64,000 nucleotides of DNA from positions 1-64,000 of the forward strand of contig QUBZ01000001.1 in assembly GCA_014338005.1 (NCBI GenBank), written 5' to 3'. A program made the position numbers and the translations under genes. The stretch's first letter is position 1; the number at the start of each line of letters is the position of its first letter. The notes beneath the pieces were generated by a model, which was not told the DNA's origin, searched no databases, and saw nothing but the letters and a program-made list of their open reading frames with translations. Below, one piece after another: positions 36,373 to 44,991 of this stretch. This DNA comes from Chloroflexota bacterium (GTDB taxonomy: Bacteria > Chloroflexota > Anaerolineae > Aggregatilineales > Phototrophicaceae).

Positions 36373-38413
36373 CAGCGCGCGCGATATAAGCCCTCACTGT
36401 GTTAAGCATCGGATGCCGCGGATCAAGCGCCTCGGCGCGCAGCAGCAGTGTCCTGGCGGTTTCATCCTGGTCGTTGTCAAACAGATACTGCGCGGTCGTC
36501 ACCAGCAGCGGCACATGATTCGGGTTCTGCGCCAGCCCTTTGTTCAGATAATCGAAGGCCAGTTCTCTTTCGCCGCCGTTCCACAGAACGCGCCCCAGCA
36601 GCGTCAAAATATCAGGATTATCGGGAAAACGGCGCTGCCCATCCAGCAGCACCTCCAGGGCATCATCATGTTCGTTCCAGGCCACATAGGCGCTGGCTAA
36701 AAGCGTGTAACACTCGGCAAAATTGGGCGCATCCTCCAGCGCATTTTCCAGAAACTCAACGTCGGCGGCGTTCAACTGAGCGCCCGCGCCCACCAGATCG
36801 CTGATCTCGCCAAAACGCGCCTCAAAATCGGGGTCATCCACAGACAGCATCAAACGATCAATTTCTGAGCGCCACTGCGGGTTATCTGTCATAGCCGCAG
36901 CCGCTTCCAGTTCGGCCCGCGCTGCATCCGGCTCGTCATTCATCAGGTAGACCGCCGCCAGATTAAACTTCAACATAACCTGATCGGGATTTTTCCTGGC
37001 TGCATCACGGAATATATCAACTGCCGGCGACACATCCTCGATGCCATACAGCGCGTCTACCACGCCGCGCGCCCGTTCACCGTCGGTGTCGCGTTTGACC
37101 AGTTCAGCCAGGGCATCCCACACTTCTTCATCACCCAGTTCAGCAAGCTGTATTGCAAGATGCTGATGGGTTTCGAGATCATCCGGCTCCAGGTCGAGCG
37201 CCTCCCGGTAGGCTTCAACCGCTTCCCACCGCAGCCAGTCTGCTTCGACCTCTTCAGGGTCAATTAAAACAAAGCCCTCAACAAAAGACCGCCCGGCTAA
37301 GGTATGCTGGCGCGCGCCCACGCCATACGCGATGTTGTTTGTGTCCAACAAAAGCAGCAGCCCGGCATAACGCCTGAACAGCTCAGCGGATACAACGTCC
37401 GACTCAATCGCGCGCTGGTACACGTCCACAACAGCGGCCAGCTCTCCGCCGCGACCGTATAAATCGGCAAGCCTTAAATAAGCCGAAACGCTTTCGGGGT
37501 GCTGGTTTATGTTCTCCTCCAGCAGGCCATAGGCTTCGTCTCGATAATCAAACTGGTGAAGCGGAAAGGCTGTAAAAGCTGCTGTGAATTCGTACTGCTT
37601 GTACCGTTCGTATATATCCGGCACGCGCGGCACAAGCGCCTCGCCAACCGGGTCAAAAATCGGGCTTAAAGCGTGTCCGAAAGCATTCACGACTGCCCAT
37701 GCGCCGACATCTTTTAAGGCCGCGCCGTGATTAAACAGCCTGTCTAAATCGCTGTTGATTTGTTCAGAAGGCCACTCTCGCCCCCACAGCGATAGAAACA
37801 GATTTAGCTCCCAGTGAAACAAATCGGCCAGCAGGCGTTCTATATCCGCCTCGATTGACTCCGGCGCGCCGTTATAAGCAGGATGGTAAACATCACCGGC
37901 ATCCAGGTAATCGGCAATCTGGTCGGCTGCCTGCGGAAGCCATGCGATTAACTCACCAGGCTGACCTGCCTCGTGGCTGAATGTCCGCAGGTCATCGCCT
38001 TCATCCGCCAGATCATTCTCAACCTCAAGAGTCAACTTCCAGCCTGCGTCCGTCTTTGACATCGCGCCCCAGATGGCGACGTTTTCATCCAGTCCGTCCA
38101 GTTCCCAGTCATCTACGCCGAACTGAGACTGGTTTACTGTCCACTGGTATGTTTGCGGTTCGCCCTCTAACCGGGCAAACAAACGATATACGCGAATATT
38201 CGGCCATCGTTCCAGCAGATAACCGAGTAAAGCTGCTATTCCCATTGCAGCTTCGGGCATGACGCTCTGAATCGGCCACAGGCCGATCTTCAGCCTCGGC
38301 CCGGTTGACATGAGTACTCCGCCTGGGCTGCCGAATGAACCAAAGATGGCCGACGCGGCGCGCGGCGCAGGCTCTTTTCCCCGCCCCTTGAGTCTGTTTA
38401 TCAGTTCTTCCAT
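36359..38413 (-). CDS. Large TPR-repeat protein
   Basis: A 684-residue soluble protein. The first 270 residues form a non-repetitive domain of unknown fold with a Pro-rich start and a segment VMPEAAMGIAALLGYLLERW. The second part, from about residue 295, consists of TPR repeats (EAYREALDLEPDDLETHQHL, LKFNLAAVYLMNDEPDAARA, and DYLNKGLAQNPNHVPLLVT). No signal peptide. ATG 38413 follows GGAGA; an ATG at 38434 upstream is less likely. Function unknown. The SH3 gene upstream is separated by a terminator, so it is probably expressed on its own. Confidence 0.82.
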   Translation of the reverse strand: MEELINRLKGRGKEPAPRAASAIFGSFGSPGGVLMSTGPRLKIGLWPIQSVMPEAAMGIAALLGYLLERWPNIRVYRLFARLEGEPQTYQWTVNQSQFGVDDWELDGLDENVAIWGAMSKTDAGWKLTLEVENDLADEGDDLRTFSHEAGQPGELIAWLPQAADQIADYLDAGDVYHPAYNGAPESIEADIERLLADLFHWELNLFLSLWGREWPSEQINSDLDRLFNHGAALKDVGAWAVVNAFGHALSPIFDPVGEALVPRVPDIYERYKQYEFTAAFTAFPLHQFDYRDEAYGLLEENINQHPESVSAYLRLADLYGRGGELAAVVDVYQRAIESDVVSAELFRRYAGLLLLLDTNNIAYGVGARQHTLAGRSFVEGFVLIDPEEVEADWLRWEAVEAYREALDLEPDDLETHQHLAIQLAELGDEEVWDALAELVKRDTDGERARGVVDALYGIEDVSPAVDIFRDAARKNPDQVMLKFNLAAVYLMNDEPDAARAELEAAAAMTDNPQWRSEIDRLMLSVDDPDFEARFGEISDLVGAGAQLNAADVEFLENALEDAPNFAECYTLLASAYVAWNEHDDALEVLLDGQRRFPDNPDILTLLGRVLWNGGERELAFDYLNKGLAQNPNHVPLLVTTAQYLFDNDQDETARTLLLRAEALDPRHPMLNTVRAYIARAVKTE

Positions 38414-38432
38414 ATTATGTTCTCCACAAAGC

Positions 38433-38468
38433 AAAAAACGCCCCGGCCCGGTTTACCGGAGCGTCTTT
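38433..38468 (-). terminator. Intrinsic terminator after SH3-repeat gene
   Basis: On the minus strand a GC-rich stem (GACGCTCCGG ... GGGGCGT with inner CCGG pairing) is followed by TTTTTT (plus-strand AAAAAA at 38433-38438). It lies 26 bp after the SH3-repeat gene stop and just before the TPR gene. Confidence 0.8.
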
Positions 38469-38493
38469 AAAAATAGCTCGCGCAGTCGGGATT

Positions 38494-40053
38494 TCAGCCC
38501 ACAATAGGAACGAGGCTGAGATCGCCCTGCAAAATAACCTGCGATGCCAGCACCCAGCCAAAACCCAGCGGTGTATTAAGCTGAAGCCACTGCGAGTCAA
38601 TCGTTCGCGCAACAATGGGAACTTCAATCGGCCCGGCCAGATTACCGATGACGCCGAAGTTCGTCCCGGGGGCAGCATATAATGCAAACGCACTGGCCGC
38701 GACGATAGCAACCGGCGTCGAGACGATGCCCGCCGCCTCATGAATAACGGGAACGGCATCAATACTGCCCCGGAACAGCGTAAACTCGCTGTTCACCCAA
38801 CCCCGGCCAAAAACACCCTGAACGAGGAACCAGACGCGATCTTTCATGATTCCAAGCACGGGAAGCTCCGTTCCGCCTGGAACGGTAGCCACGATGGTAT
38901 ACTGCGCGCCGGGGCCGCTGCGGATGTTCAAAAAGCCGGTATTCACGATAATGTGCGGCGTGTCCAAGCCGAATGACTGTGGAAAAGTGGGGACAACAAC
39001 AACACCCGTAGGAGCGGACGGCTGAACGACAACCGCCGCGCTGGCCGCTGCCGTTGGCACTTTCGACAGGTCAATCCGGTCGGTCGGCGTATCCGTGCGA
39101 GCCGAAAGCGCATTTGACGGAAGCCACCCACGCTGCCCGCCGGCCAGCTCAACCTGAAGGAAGTTACCATCCTGGCTGGCCCCAACCAGGAATGCTTCGT
39201 CACCATTATTGAGGACCGGCATGTTAGTGCCGCTGCCGCCCGGCGAATCAAGCAGCGAAAGCGTTTGCGCCGTAACGACCATAACCTGACCGGAAACCCT
39301 GGACAAACGCACGCGCGTCTTGGGACCCTCAATCCAGCCGGTTCCAATATCAGGCGCGTCTATAGCAAACCATTCCGTTCCATTGGCATCGCGGGCGCTG
39401 CTTACCAGCGTATAGTCGTTGCTGATGTCGCGGAACAATGTGCCGAGCGCGGGCGCGCCGTCAGAAGGTTCGGCGCGGATATTCACCGCCTCCACGTTGA
39501 CCGTCACGCGGAAACGCTCGCCAGGTCGGACGGAGGTCACGCGCTGGCCGTTATCAAACACAATCCGAATCGGGCCGCCCGTTGAAGGAACGCCAGCCGC
39601 TGCTACCGGCGCGACCACAACCGGGCCGCCCCCGCCTCCACCCTGCCCGTCAATAATCGCCGGCAGGGCCAGAGATGCCGGAACACTGGGCAGCACCGCA
39701 AAGGCGCTGATGTCCGACGTGTTAATGATCGGAACCGTTTCAAAACTGCCGCGCGGGATGGTGTACTGAATGTTAACCCACCCGACCCCCACAACGGTGG
39801 AGACTTGGAACCAGACATTATCCCTGGCGCGCGCGAGGACGGGTAGTTCTGTCCCCCCGACGACGGTCAGCAGAACGCTGTACTGTATGCCAGGGCCGGA
39901 GCGCACATTCAGGAAACTGGTATTCACAATCAATCTGGGTGTAACAAACTGGACTTGCTGCATCGGCGCGGAGGCCAAAACACCCTGCCCAAGCAGCAGA
40001 CCCCCTAATAATATCGGGAGCAATAAAACCTTCAAGAGCAGTCGTAGTTTCAT
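38494..40053 (-). CDS. Secreted protein with four to six bacterial SH3-like domains
   Basis: A 519-residue exported protein. Residues 1-28 are a signal peptide. SH3_3-type domains with the LNVRSGPG signature lie at about 38-111 and 362-435, and degenerate ones between (VNIRAEPSDGAPALG, LSLLDSPGGSG) and at the C-terminus (FALYAAPGTNFG). The two best domains are near duplicates over about 70 residues. Such domains bind peptidoglycan or other wall polymers. A Gly-rich stretch (GQGGGGGG) joins parts near residue 135. No catalytic domain is present. The start follows CAGGAGA. Confidence 0.88.
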   Translation of the reverse strand: MKLRLLLKVLLLPILLGGLLLGQGVLASAPMQQVQFVTPRLIVNTSFLNVRSGPGIQYSVLLTVVGGTELPVLARARDNVWFQVSTVVGVGWVNIQYTIPRGSFETVPIINTSDISAFAVLPSVPASLALPAIIDGQGGGGGGPVVVAPVAAAGVPSTGGPIRIVFDNGQRVTSVRPGERFRVTVNVEAVNIRAEPSDGAPALGTLFRDISNDYTLVSSARDANGTEWFAIDAPDIGTGWIEGPKTRVRLSRVSGQVMVVTAQTLSLLDSPGGSGTNMPVLNNGDEAFLVGASQDGNFLQVELAGGQRGWLPSNALSARTDTPTDRIDLSKVPTAAASAAVVVQPSAPTGVVVVPTFPQSFGLDTPHIIVNTGFLNIRSGPGAQYTIVATVPGGTELPVLGIMKDRVWFLVQGVFGRGWVNSEFTLFRGSIDAVPVIHEAAGIVSTPVAIVAASAFALYAAPGTNFGVIGNLAGPIEVPIVARTIDSQWLQLNTPLGFGWVLASQVILQGDLSLVPIVG

Positions 40054-40289
40054 CGGGTTGTCTCCTGAAATCAGCCTGTTCCGGTTCTGTCCGGGCTTTT
40101 AAGTATAAGTATATGTTAAAAAAGCCAGTTTCGCTTTGTTGTAGTTGAGTATAAAACGATCATGACAATACCGCAATTGAGTGGCAAATTAGTACTAATC
40201 CCGAATGATCGGCGGCGGTTTTGCGTTGAGTTAACACCTGGCATCCATTCATAAAATAGGAACAACCAACAAGTGAACACAGGTGAATT
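40054..40289. other. Divergent intergenic region
   Basis: A 236-bp AT-rich gap between the SH3-repeat gene (minus) and the L,D-transpeptidase gene (plus). On the minus strand TATACT occurs twice in a row at about 40110-40098, possible -10 elements. On the plus strand TTGAGT at 40226-40231 precedes an AT-rich CATAAAAT by 18 bp, a weak promoter. No gene is seen. Confidence 0.4.
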
Positions 40290-41330
40290 ATGAAGCTGAT
40301 TTTGCTGATTTTAACTGCTCTGGCTTCACTGGTTTCTGCCCAAGCGGCGTGCGACACCGAGGCTTTTTGTGTTGATACCTGGGTCGAGGTATCGGAATCG
40401 CAGATTAAAGCCTACCCCAAACCGGTTGTTACACCCCTGCCGGTAGACAGCAGCCGGCTGTATGACCGCTGGTATCACCGCTTAAACGGAGCGGTGCAGG
40501 TTTTCGACGCGCCCAACGGCAGCCCAATTCGCGCGATAGATGACGGGTTCAATTTTGTCACGGTACTCGGAAAACAAAATGGCTGGGCGCAGATCAATGC
40601 CGGGGAATGGGTTCGAGAAAGCGATTTAAGCGACAGCAGTGGGGTCGTTTCGCATTTCACCGGCGTACTGCTGCCGGAAGAAAAACCACCATACCTGACT
40701 GCCTGGGCGCTAATTAACCTGTATCCCAGCCATATACCGGGCGGAAACCCCAGCGAGTCTAATCCACTTATATATCGTTACACCCGCCTCAACCTGTATT
40801 CCTCCACAGTCATTGATGGAGAAACCTGGTATCAGGTCGGTGTGAACGCATGGGTTCACCAGCATCATGTCGCGCGAATCATGCCACTTGAGCGCCCCGC
40901 CGAGGTGGACACCGCCAGATGGATAAGCATTGATCTGTACGAACAGGTTATGATCGCTTATGAGGATGAACGCCCGGTGTTTGCCACGTTGATCTCGTCG
41001 GGCCGCTCTATCTGGCCCACAAACGAAGGTTTGTACCACATCTACTTCCGCCGCGCGCGGAAGGACATGAGCGGCGGCAAGGTGGGGGATGATTATTATT
41101 TTCTGGAAGAAGTCCCCTGGACGATGTTTTTTGACGAAGGACGCGCGCTGCATGGGGCTTACTGGCACGATGGTTTTGGCTACCGTCGCAGTCATGGCTG
41201 CGTCAACCTGAGCATCACCGACGCCCACTGGTTGTATATGTGGGTCGCCGAAGCAATGGGAACGCCGGCTTCTGCCGATAAGGAAAACGGCCCCGCTGTT
41301 TTGGTCTACAGCAGCGGCGAGTACAAATGA
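40290..41330 (+). CDS. Secreted L,D-transpeptidase (YkuD)
   Basis: A 346-residue exported enzyme. Residues 1-19 are a signal peptide. The middle region holds two SH3-like modules (APNGSPIRAIDDGFNFV; YTRLNLYSSTVIDGETWYQV). The YkuD catalytic domain at about 205-335 has His at the start of HGAYWHDGFGYRRSHGCVN and catalytic Cys304 in SHGCVNL. It makes 3-3 cross-links in peptidoglycan or attaches proteins to it. The presence of an L,D-transpeptidase suggests a true peptidoglycan wall. ATG 40290 follows AGGTGA. Confidence 0.93.
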   Translation: MKLILLILTALASLVSAQAACDTEAFCVDTWVEVSESQIKAYPKPVVTPLPVDSSRLYDRWYHRLNGAVQVFDAPNGSPIRAIDDGFNFVTVLGKQNGWAQINAGEWVRESDLSDSSGVVSHFTGVLLPEEKPPYLTAWALINLYPSHIPGGNPSESNPLIYRYTRLNLYSSTVIDGETWYQVGVNAWVHQHHVARIMPLERPAEVDTARWISIDLYEQVMIAYEDERPVFATLISSGRSIWPTNEGLYHIYFRRARKDMSGGKVGDDYYFLEEVPWTMFFDEGRALHGAYWHDGFGYRRSHGCVNLSITDAHWLYMWVAEAMGTPASADKENGPAVLVYSSGEYK

Positions 41331-41393
41331 CTCTTGTCATCAGCACAAAGCGCGTTATCATGAGGCCATTTTCCAGACGGAGTTCCCAAAGAC

Positions 41394-42764
41394 GTGCTGC
41401 CAAAACAATCTGTCCCTCCGCGCCTGGCGCGTCAGGTCGCGCAAGAGTTGTATCAGCACATGGTGCTTTATGGTTATGATCTGATCGAGCTGCCCATTAT
41501 CGAACCGGCAGACCTTTTCCTCATTAAGGCGGGCGATCAGGCGATTGGCAAACTGTTTACTTTTGAACAACATGGGCGGCAGCGGGCGCTCCGCCCTGAA
41601 TTTACGGCTGCTGCGGCATACCGGTACGTTCAACTGAACAGCAGCGGCGTGGTGCGGTGGCAGTTTGGCGGGCAGATATTTGAAGATGACCCGAACGACT
41701 CGTCTCGTGATTACCAACGCCTTAGCATCGGCGCGGAACTGATCGGTTTGTCGGGGACTGCGGCTGATGCTGAAATTATCAGTATGGCTGCGCGCGGACT
41801 TGATCGTATCGGCATTCACAGCTGGCGTGTCACCATTGGGCTTACCCGGTTGATGCGCCAGATTTTATCGCGCTTTGGCCTGGACAGCCGGATGGAACGT
41901 TTTGTCCTCAACCATCTGCCGGCGTTGGCCGATCCGCATAAAGGAAAACCGTTTGTCCTGGAACAGCTTGACCGTTTCCTGCTTGGCAGCTCTGTGTTTA
42001 CCCAGAGTGACGAGATAAACCCGGCCAATATGTTGGAAACACTCCTGGACGTACTGAGCCGCACCCAGACAATGGGCGGACGAACGCACCAGGAAATTGC
42101 GCGCCGGCTCGCGCAAAAGCGGCAGCATGTCGTCGAAAGGCCACAGATTGTTCACGCCCTGAACGAACTTGAACGATGGAACACCATCAATCACTCGCCG
42201 ACCGAAGCCTTTAAGATTATGGATTCGCTGATTGCGCCTGACGATACAGCATCCCGACAAACGCTGGCCGAGTGGAAACAAACGGTTCAGCTTCTACAGG
42301 CGTACCAGATACCGGAAGAAAACCTATCCCTGCGCCCGAACCTCGCGCGCACATGGGCCTACTACACCGGCATCGTTTTTGAGCTAACAGCAGATGGCCG
42401 GCATGTGGGCGGCGGCGGGCGATACGACGAGCTGGCGCGGCTGCTGGGCAGCCGGCGCGACGTGCCTGCCGTTGGTTTTGCTTATTATGCCGATCACATA
42501 CTTGACCTTCTGCCTTCCGAAACATATGCCGGCCCGTTTTCAGTAACCATCTCCTCTACGCCTGAGAATGCTCTGGCAGCGGCCGTCTGGGCTGACCGCC
42601 TGCGGGAACAGCACATTCCGGTTTGCCTGATGCCGCCAGAGCAGGCACAGAATGGCTCACCCTTGTTGGTGGTAGACGAGCAGCAGCGTATTTCCTTCGG
42701 TGCAGAAGTGTTCACCTTGAGTGACATAAACCGCCTTGTAAGCCTGTTGGGAAACCAGCCGTGA
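41394..42764 (+). CDS. hisZ: ATP phosphoribosyltransferase regulatory subunit HisZ (HisRS-like)
   Basis: A 456-residue paralogue of histidyl-tRNA synthetase. The HisRS-like core is seen in LRPEFTAAAAYRYVQ, in GGGGRYDELARLLG and YYTGIVFEL, but the catalytic motif 2 (FRYERPQ in HisRS) is replaced by IFEDDPNDSSRDYQR, so tRNA charging is unlikely. Instead it should regulate HisG. A C-terminal anticodon-domain-like part is retained, which makes it longer than most HisZ. The start is GTG 41394. hisG follows with a four-base overlap, the main support for the role. The HisG here is long-form, which is unexpected. Confidence 0.85.
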   Translation: MLPKQSVPPRLARQVAQELYQHMVLYGYDLIELPIIEPADLFLIKAGDQAIGKLFTFEQHGRQRALRPEFTAAAAYRYVQLNSSGVVRWQFGGQIFEDDPNDSSRDYQRLSIGAELIGLSGTAADAEIISMAARGLDRIGIHSWRVTIGLTRLMRQILSRFGLDSRMERFVLNHLPALADPHKGKPFVLEQLDRFLLGSSVFTQSDEINPANMLETLLDVLSRTQTMGGRTHQEIARRLAQKRQHVVERPQIVHALNELERWNTINHSPTEAFKIMDSLIAPDDTASRQTLAEWKQTVQLLQAYQIPEENLSLRPNLARTWAYYTGIVFELTADGRHVGGGGRYDELARLLGSRRDVPAVGFAYYADHILDLLPSETYAGPFSVTISSTPENALAAAVWADRLREQHIPVCLMPPEQAQNGSPLLVVDEQQRISFGAEVFTLSDINRLVSLLGNQP

Positions 42765-43765
42765 GTGATAATTTTCTGACCCTTGCGCTGCCGAGCAAAG
42801 GCGCAATTGCCGACCCAACGCTCAATTTTTTGCGCGACTGCGGCCTGCGCGTCGAAAAACCGAACCAGCGCCAGTACATCGGCCTGATGCCGGCAATGCC
42901 CAACGTTGCCATCCTGTTCCAGCGGGTCAACGATGTGCTTTATAAAGTGGCCGACGGCACAGTGCCGGTCGGCATAACCGGGCTGGATGTCGTTCACGAA
43001 CATCCGCACCAGGATGTGCTGGTTATTCATGACGGCCTGGGTTATGGGCATTGCAGCCTGGTGGTGGCCGTACCCGAAACATGGGCAGATGTAGACAGCC
43101 TGCTTGACCTGGCGGACATCGCGCTTGATTTTCGAGAGAACCACCGGCAGACTCTTCGGATTGCGACCAAATACCCCACGCTTACGCGGCAGTTTTTCCA
43201 CAACCAGGGAATCCATCATTTCACGCTCGTTAATGCTGAAGGCGCTATCGAGGCAGCGCCGACGCTCGGTTATGCCGACATCATCGTGGACGTGACACAA
43301 ACCGGCACGACGCTGCGCGAGAACCATCTAAAAGTTCTGCCGGATGGTATCATCATCGAATCGCAGGCGTGTTTGGTCGGCAACCGCCGCATACTGCGTG
43401 AAAAACCAGCGATGCTGAACACCCTAAGAGGGCTACTGGAATATATTGACGGCGCCTTAATCGGGCGGAACTGCTATCAGCTAACGGCCAATATCCAGGG
43501 AGATGACGCCGAGTCGGTCGCCCGGAAAGTCGCCGGCAATCCGGTCACACAGGGTTTGCAGGGGCCTACCATCGCGCCGATCTATGGCACACAGCCGGAC
43601 AGCCGGTGGCACACAGTCACAGTCATCGTTTCCGGCAAAAAACTGCTGGAGGCAGTCGAGTACCTGCGAGATATCGGCGGGATGCAGACCGTCGTCACGC
43701 CGGTGCGTTATGTTTTTATGGAACAGTCGCCGACGTTCGCGCGGCTGCTGGAGGCGCTGCGTTAG
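42761..43765 (+). CDS. hisG: ATP phosphoribosyltransferase HisG, long form
   Basis: A 334-residue enzyme for the first step of histidine synthesis, joining ATP and PRPP. The catalytic part has LALPSKGAIADPTLNFL, GITGLDVV and the PRPP-loop region DIIVDVTQTGTTLREN. The C-terminal 90 residues (LTANIQGDDAESVARKV, LQGPTIAPIYG, LRDIGGMQTVVTPVRYVF) match the ACT-like HisG_C domain found in long HisG, which binds histidine for feedback. Short HisG (about 210 residues) is the form that normally needs HisZ. The start is GTG 42761. The 3' end overlaps the convergent kinase gene by four bases. Confidence 0.94.
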   Translation: MSDNFLTLALPSKGAIADPTLNFLRDCGLRVEKPNQRQYIGLMPAMPNVAILFQRVNDVLYKVADGTVPVGITGLDVVHEHPHQDVLVIHDGLGYGHCSLVVAVPETWADVDSLLDLADIALDFRENHRQTLRIATKYPTLTRQFFHNQGIHHFTLVNAEGAIEAAPTLGYADIIVDVTQTGTTLRENHLKVLPDGIIIESQACLVGNRRILREKPAMLNTLRGLLEYIDGALIGRNCYQLTANIQGDDAESVARKVAGNPVTQGLQGPTIAPIYGTQPDSRWHTVTVIVSGKKLLEAVEYLRDIGGMQTVVTPVRYVFMEQSPTFARLLEALR

Positions 43766-44991
43766 CGAACTTCTGACGCGACTTCATCCAGTGTGCGGTC
43801 AAGAATGCTGCGTGTACCCTGGCTTTCCGCCCCCATTTCGACCGCCATACACAGGCCAAGCAGGCTGATCTCCGGTGGAAACTTCTCGCCATCGGCCAGA
43901 TTCATGGTCAGGAACGGGCAGCAGAACAACCCCGCTTTGAGGTGTTCCCGCCAATCATCCCGCAGCCAGCCGCGCCGACGCAGATCGGACAAAAGCGGAA
44001 GCAGGACACGCTCGATTTTACTGCGGAAAAACATCTCTCGAACGGGATGCAGAGGATATTCGTACCGCACCTGCCAAACATCCCCATCACGCTTCAGCGT
44101 AATCGGCGTTTGCGCGCATTTTTCGTGGGGGAAATACATCCACATCGCAAAAACATTGTGGAAAAGCGGCTTGACCACATCCAGTAACGGGTGGTGCCGT
44201 CCTGCGAAGGCCGGGTCAAAATACAGCAGCCGGTCCTGCTCAATGAAGATATTGCCGTTGTGGGCATCCCCATGCCCGATAATTGAGGGGCCGGCCTGAG
44301 CGAGATTAAGCAGCCGCGTCGCCCGCTCGATAATTGTCCGCAGATTGTCCGAATAAACCTGGTCGTTGATAATCCACCGGATGGCAAAAAGGTCGCTGAT
44401 GACAATTTCGCCGCCGGGTAGGTTGATCGCCGCTGTATCCGCATAAAAGCGGGATAAGCGCCCTCCGACCAGACGATGATAAAACAACTGGTGAACAGGC
44501 GCTTTCGCGGCTGCCGAAGCCGTTTGCGGCTGCAAGGTGGCGCGATAAATACCGATCAGATCATCATCTGCCGTCTGCTGCGCGCGGGTTAACGCTCGAA
44601 GCATGTCCGGCTGCTGACCGTTTTCAATCGCCCAAGCCGTGTCAAAAACCGACGGCGCGCCAACGATTTCATAGACCAGAAATTGTCTGCCGGCTTCGGT
44701 GGAACTGAAAATCGGCTGAATGACCGGATAACCGGCTTCGGCCAGCAGCGCCGCATTGTAGTATTCCCCGATCACCGTGTCGGATTCGGTATGAGTTTTG
44801 AAAAAATACCGGCGGCCATCGGCCAGTGTTAGGAAGCCGTTGAACGAATTCAGCGATACAGCCAGCGGACGCAGTTCGACCGCCATGACATCGGGTGAAT
44901 AGACTTCCCGCACAAAAGACAGGAGCAGAGCTTCCGCCTCGCTTCTGTCTCGAAACTGCATCTGCTGAATCGTTTGAAGCCGATCGTTCAT
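43762..44991 (-). CDS. APH-fold small-molecule kinase
   Basis: A 409-residue protein of the aminoglycoside phosphotransferase/choline kinase fold. The Lys-bearing strand RRYFFKTH, the Brenner catalytic loop IIGHGDAHNGNIFI with Asp and Asn, and the metal-binding YFDPAF are all present, so it is likely an active kinase. The substrate is unknown; the fold includes kinases for homoserine, methylthioribose, fructosamine and antibiotics. Its start overlaps the hisD stop by four bases, so it is translated with hisD. No evidence links it to antibiotic resistance. Confidence 0.82.
   Translation of the reverse strand: MNDRLQTIQQMQFRDRSEAEALLLSFVREVYSPDVMAVELRPLAVSLNSFNGFLTLADGRRYFFKTHTESDTVIGEYYNAALLAEAGYPVIQPIFSSTEAGRQFLVYEIVGAPSVFDTAWAIENGQQPDMLRALTRAQQTADDDLIGIYRATLQPQTASAAAKAPVHQLFYHRLVGGRLSRFYADTAAINLPGGEIVISDLFAIRWIINDQVYSDNLRTIIERATRLLNLAQAGPSIIGHGDAHNGNIFIEQDRLLYFDPAFAGRHHPLLDVVKPLFHNVFAMWMYFPHEKCAQTPITLKRDGDVWQVRYEYPLHPVREMFFRSKIERVLLPLLSDLRRRGWLRDDWREHLKAGLFCCPFLTMNLADGEKFPPEISLLGLCMAVEMGAESQGTRSILDRTLDEVASEVR

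Noticed and set aside
41394..42764. Functional histidyl-tRNA synthetase
   Set aside because: The motif 2 arginine region is replaced, and the gene overlaps hisG, so HisZ is the better call.
43762..44991. Aminoglycoside resistance gene
   Set aside because: Only the kinase fold is shared; the hisD-coupled context and lack of mobile elements give no support for resistance.
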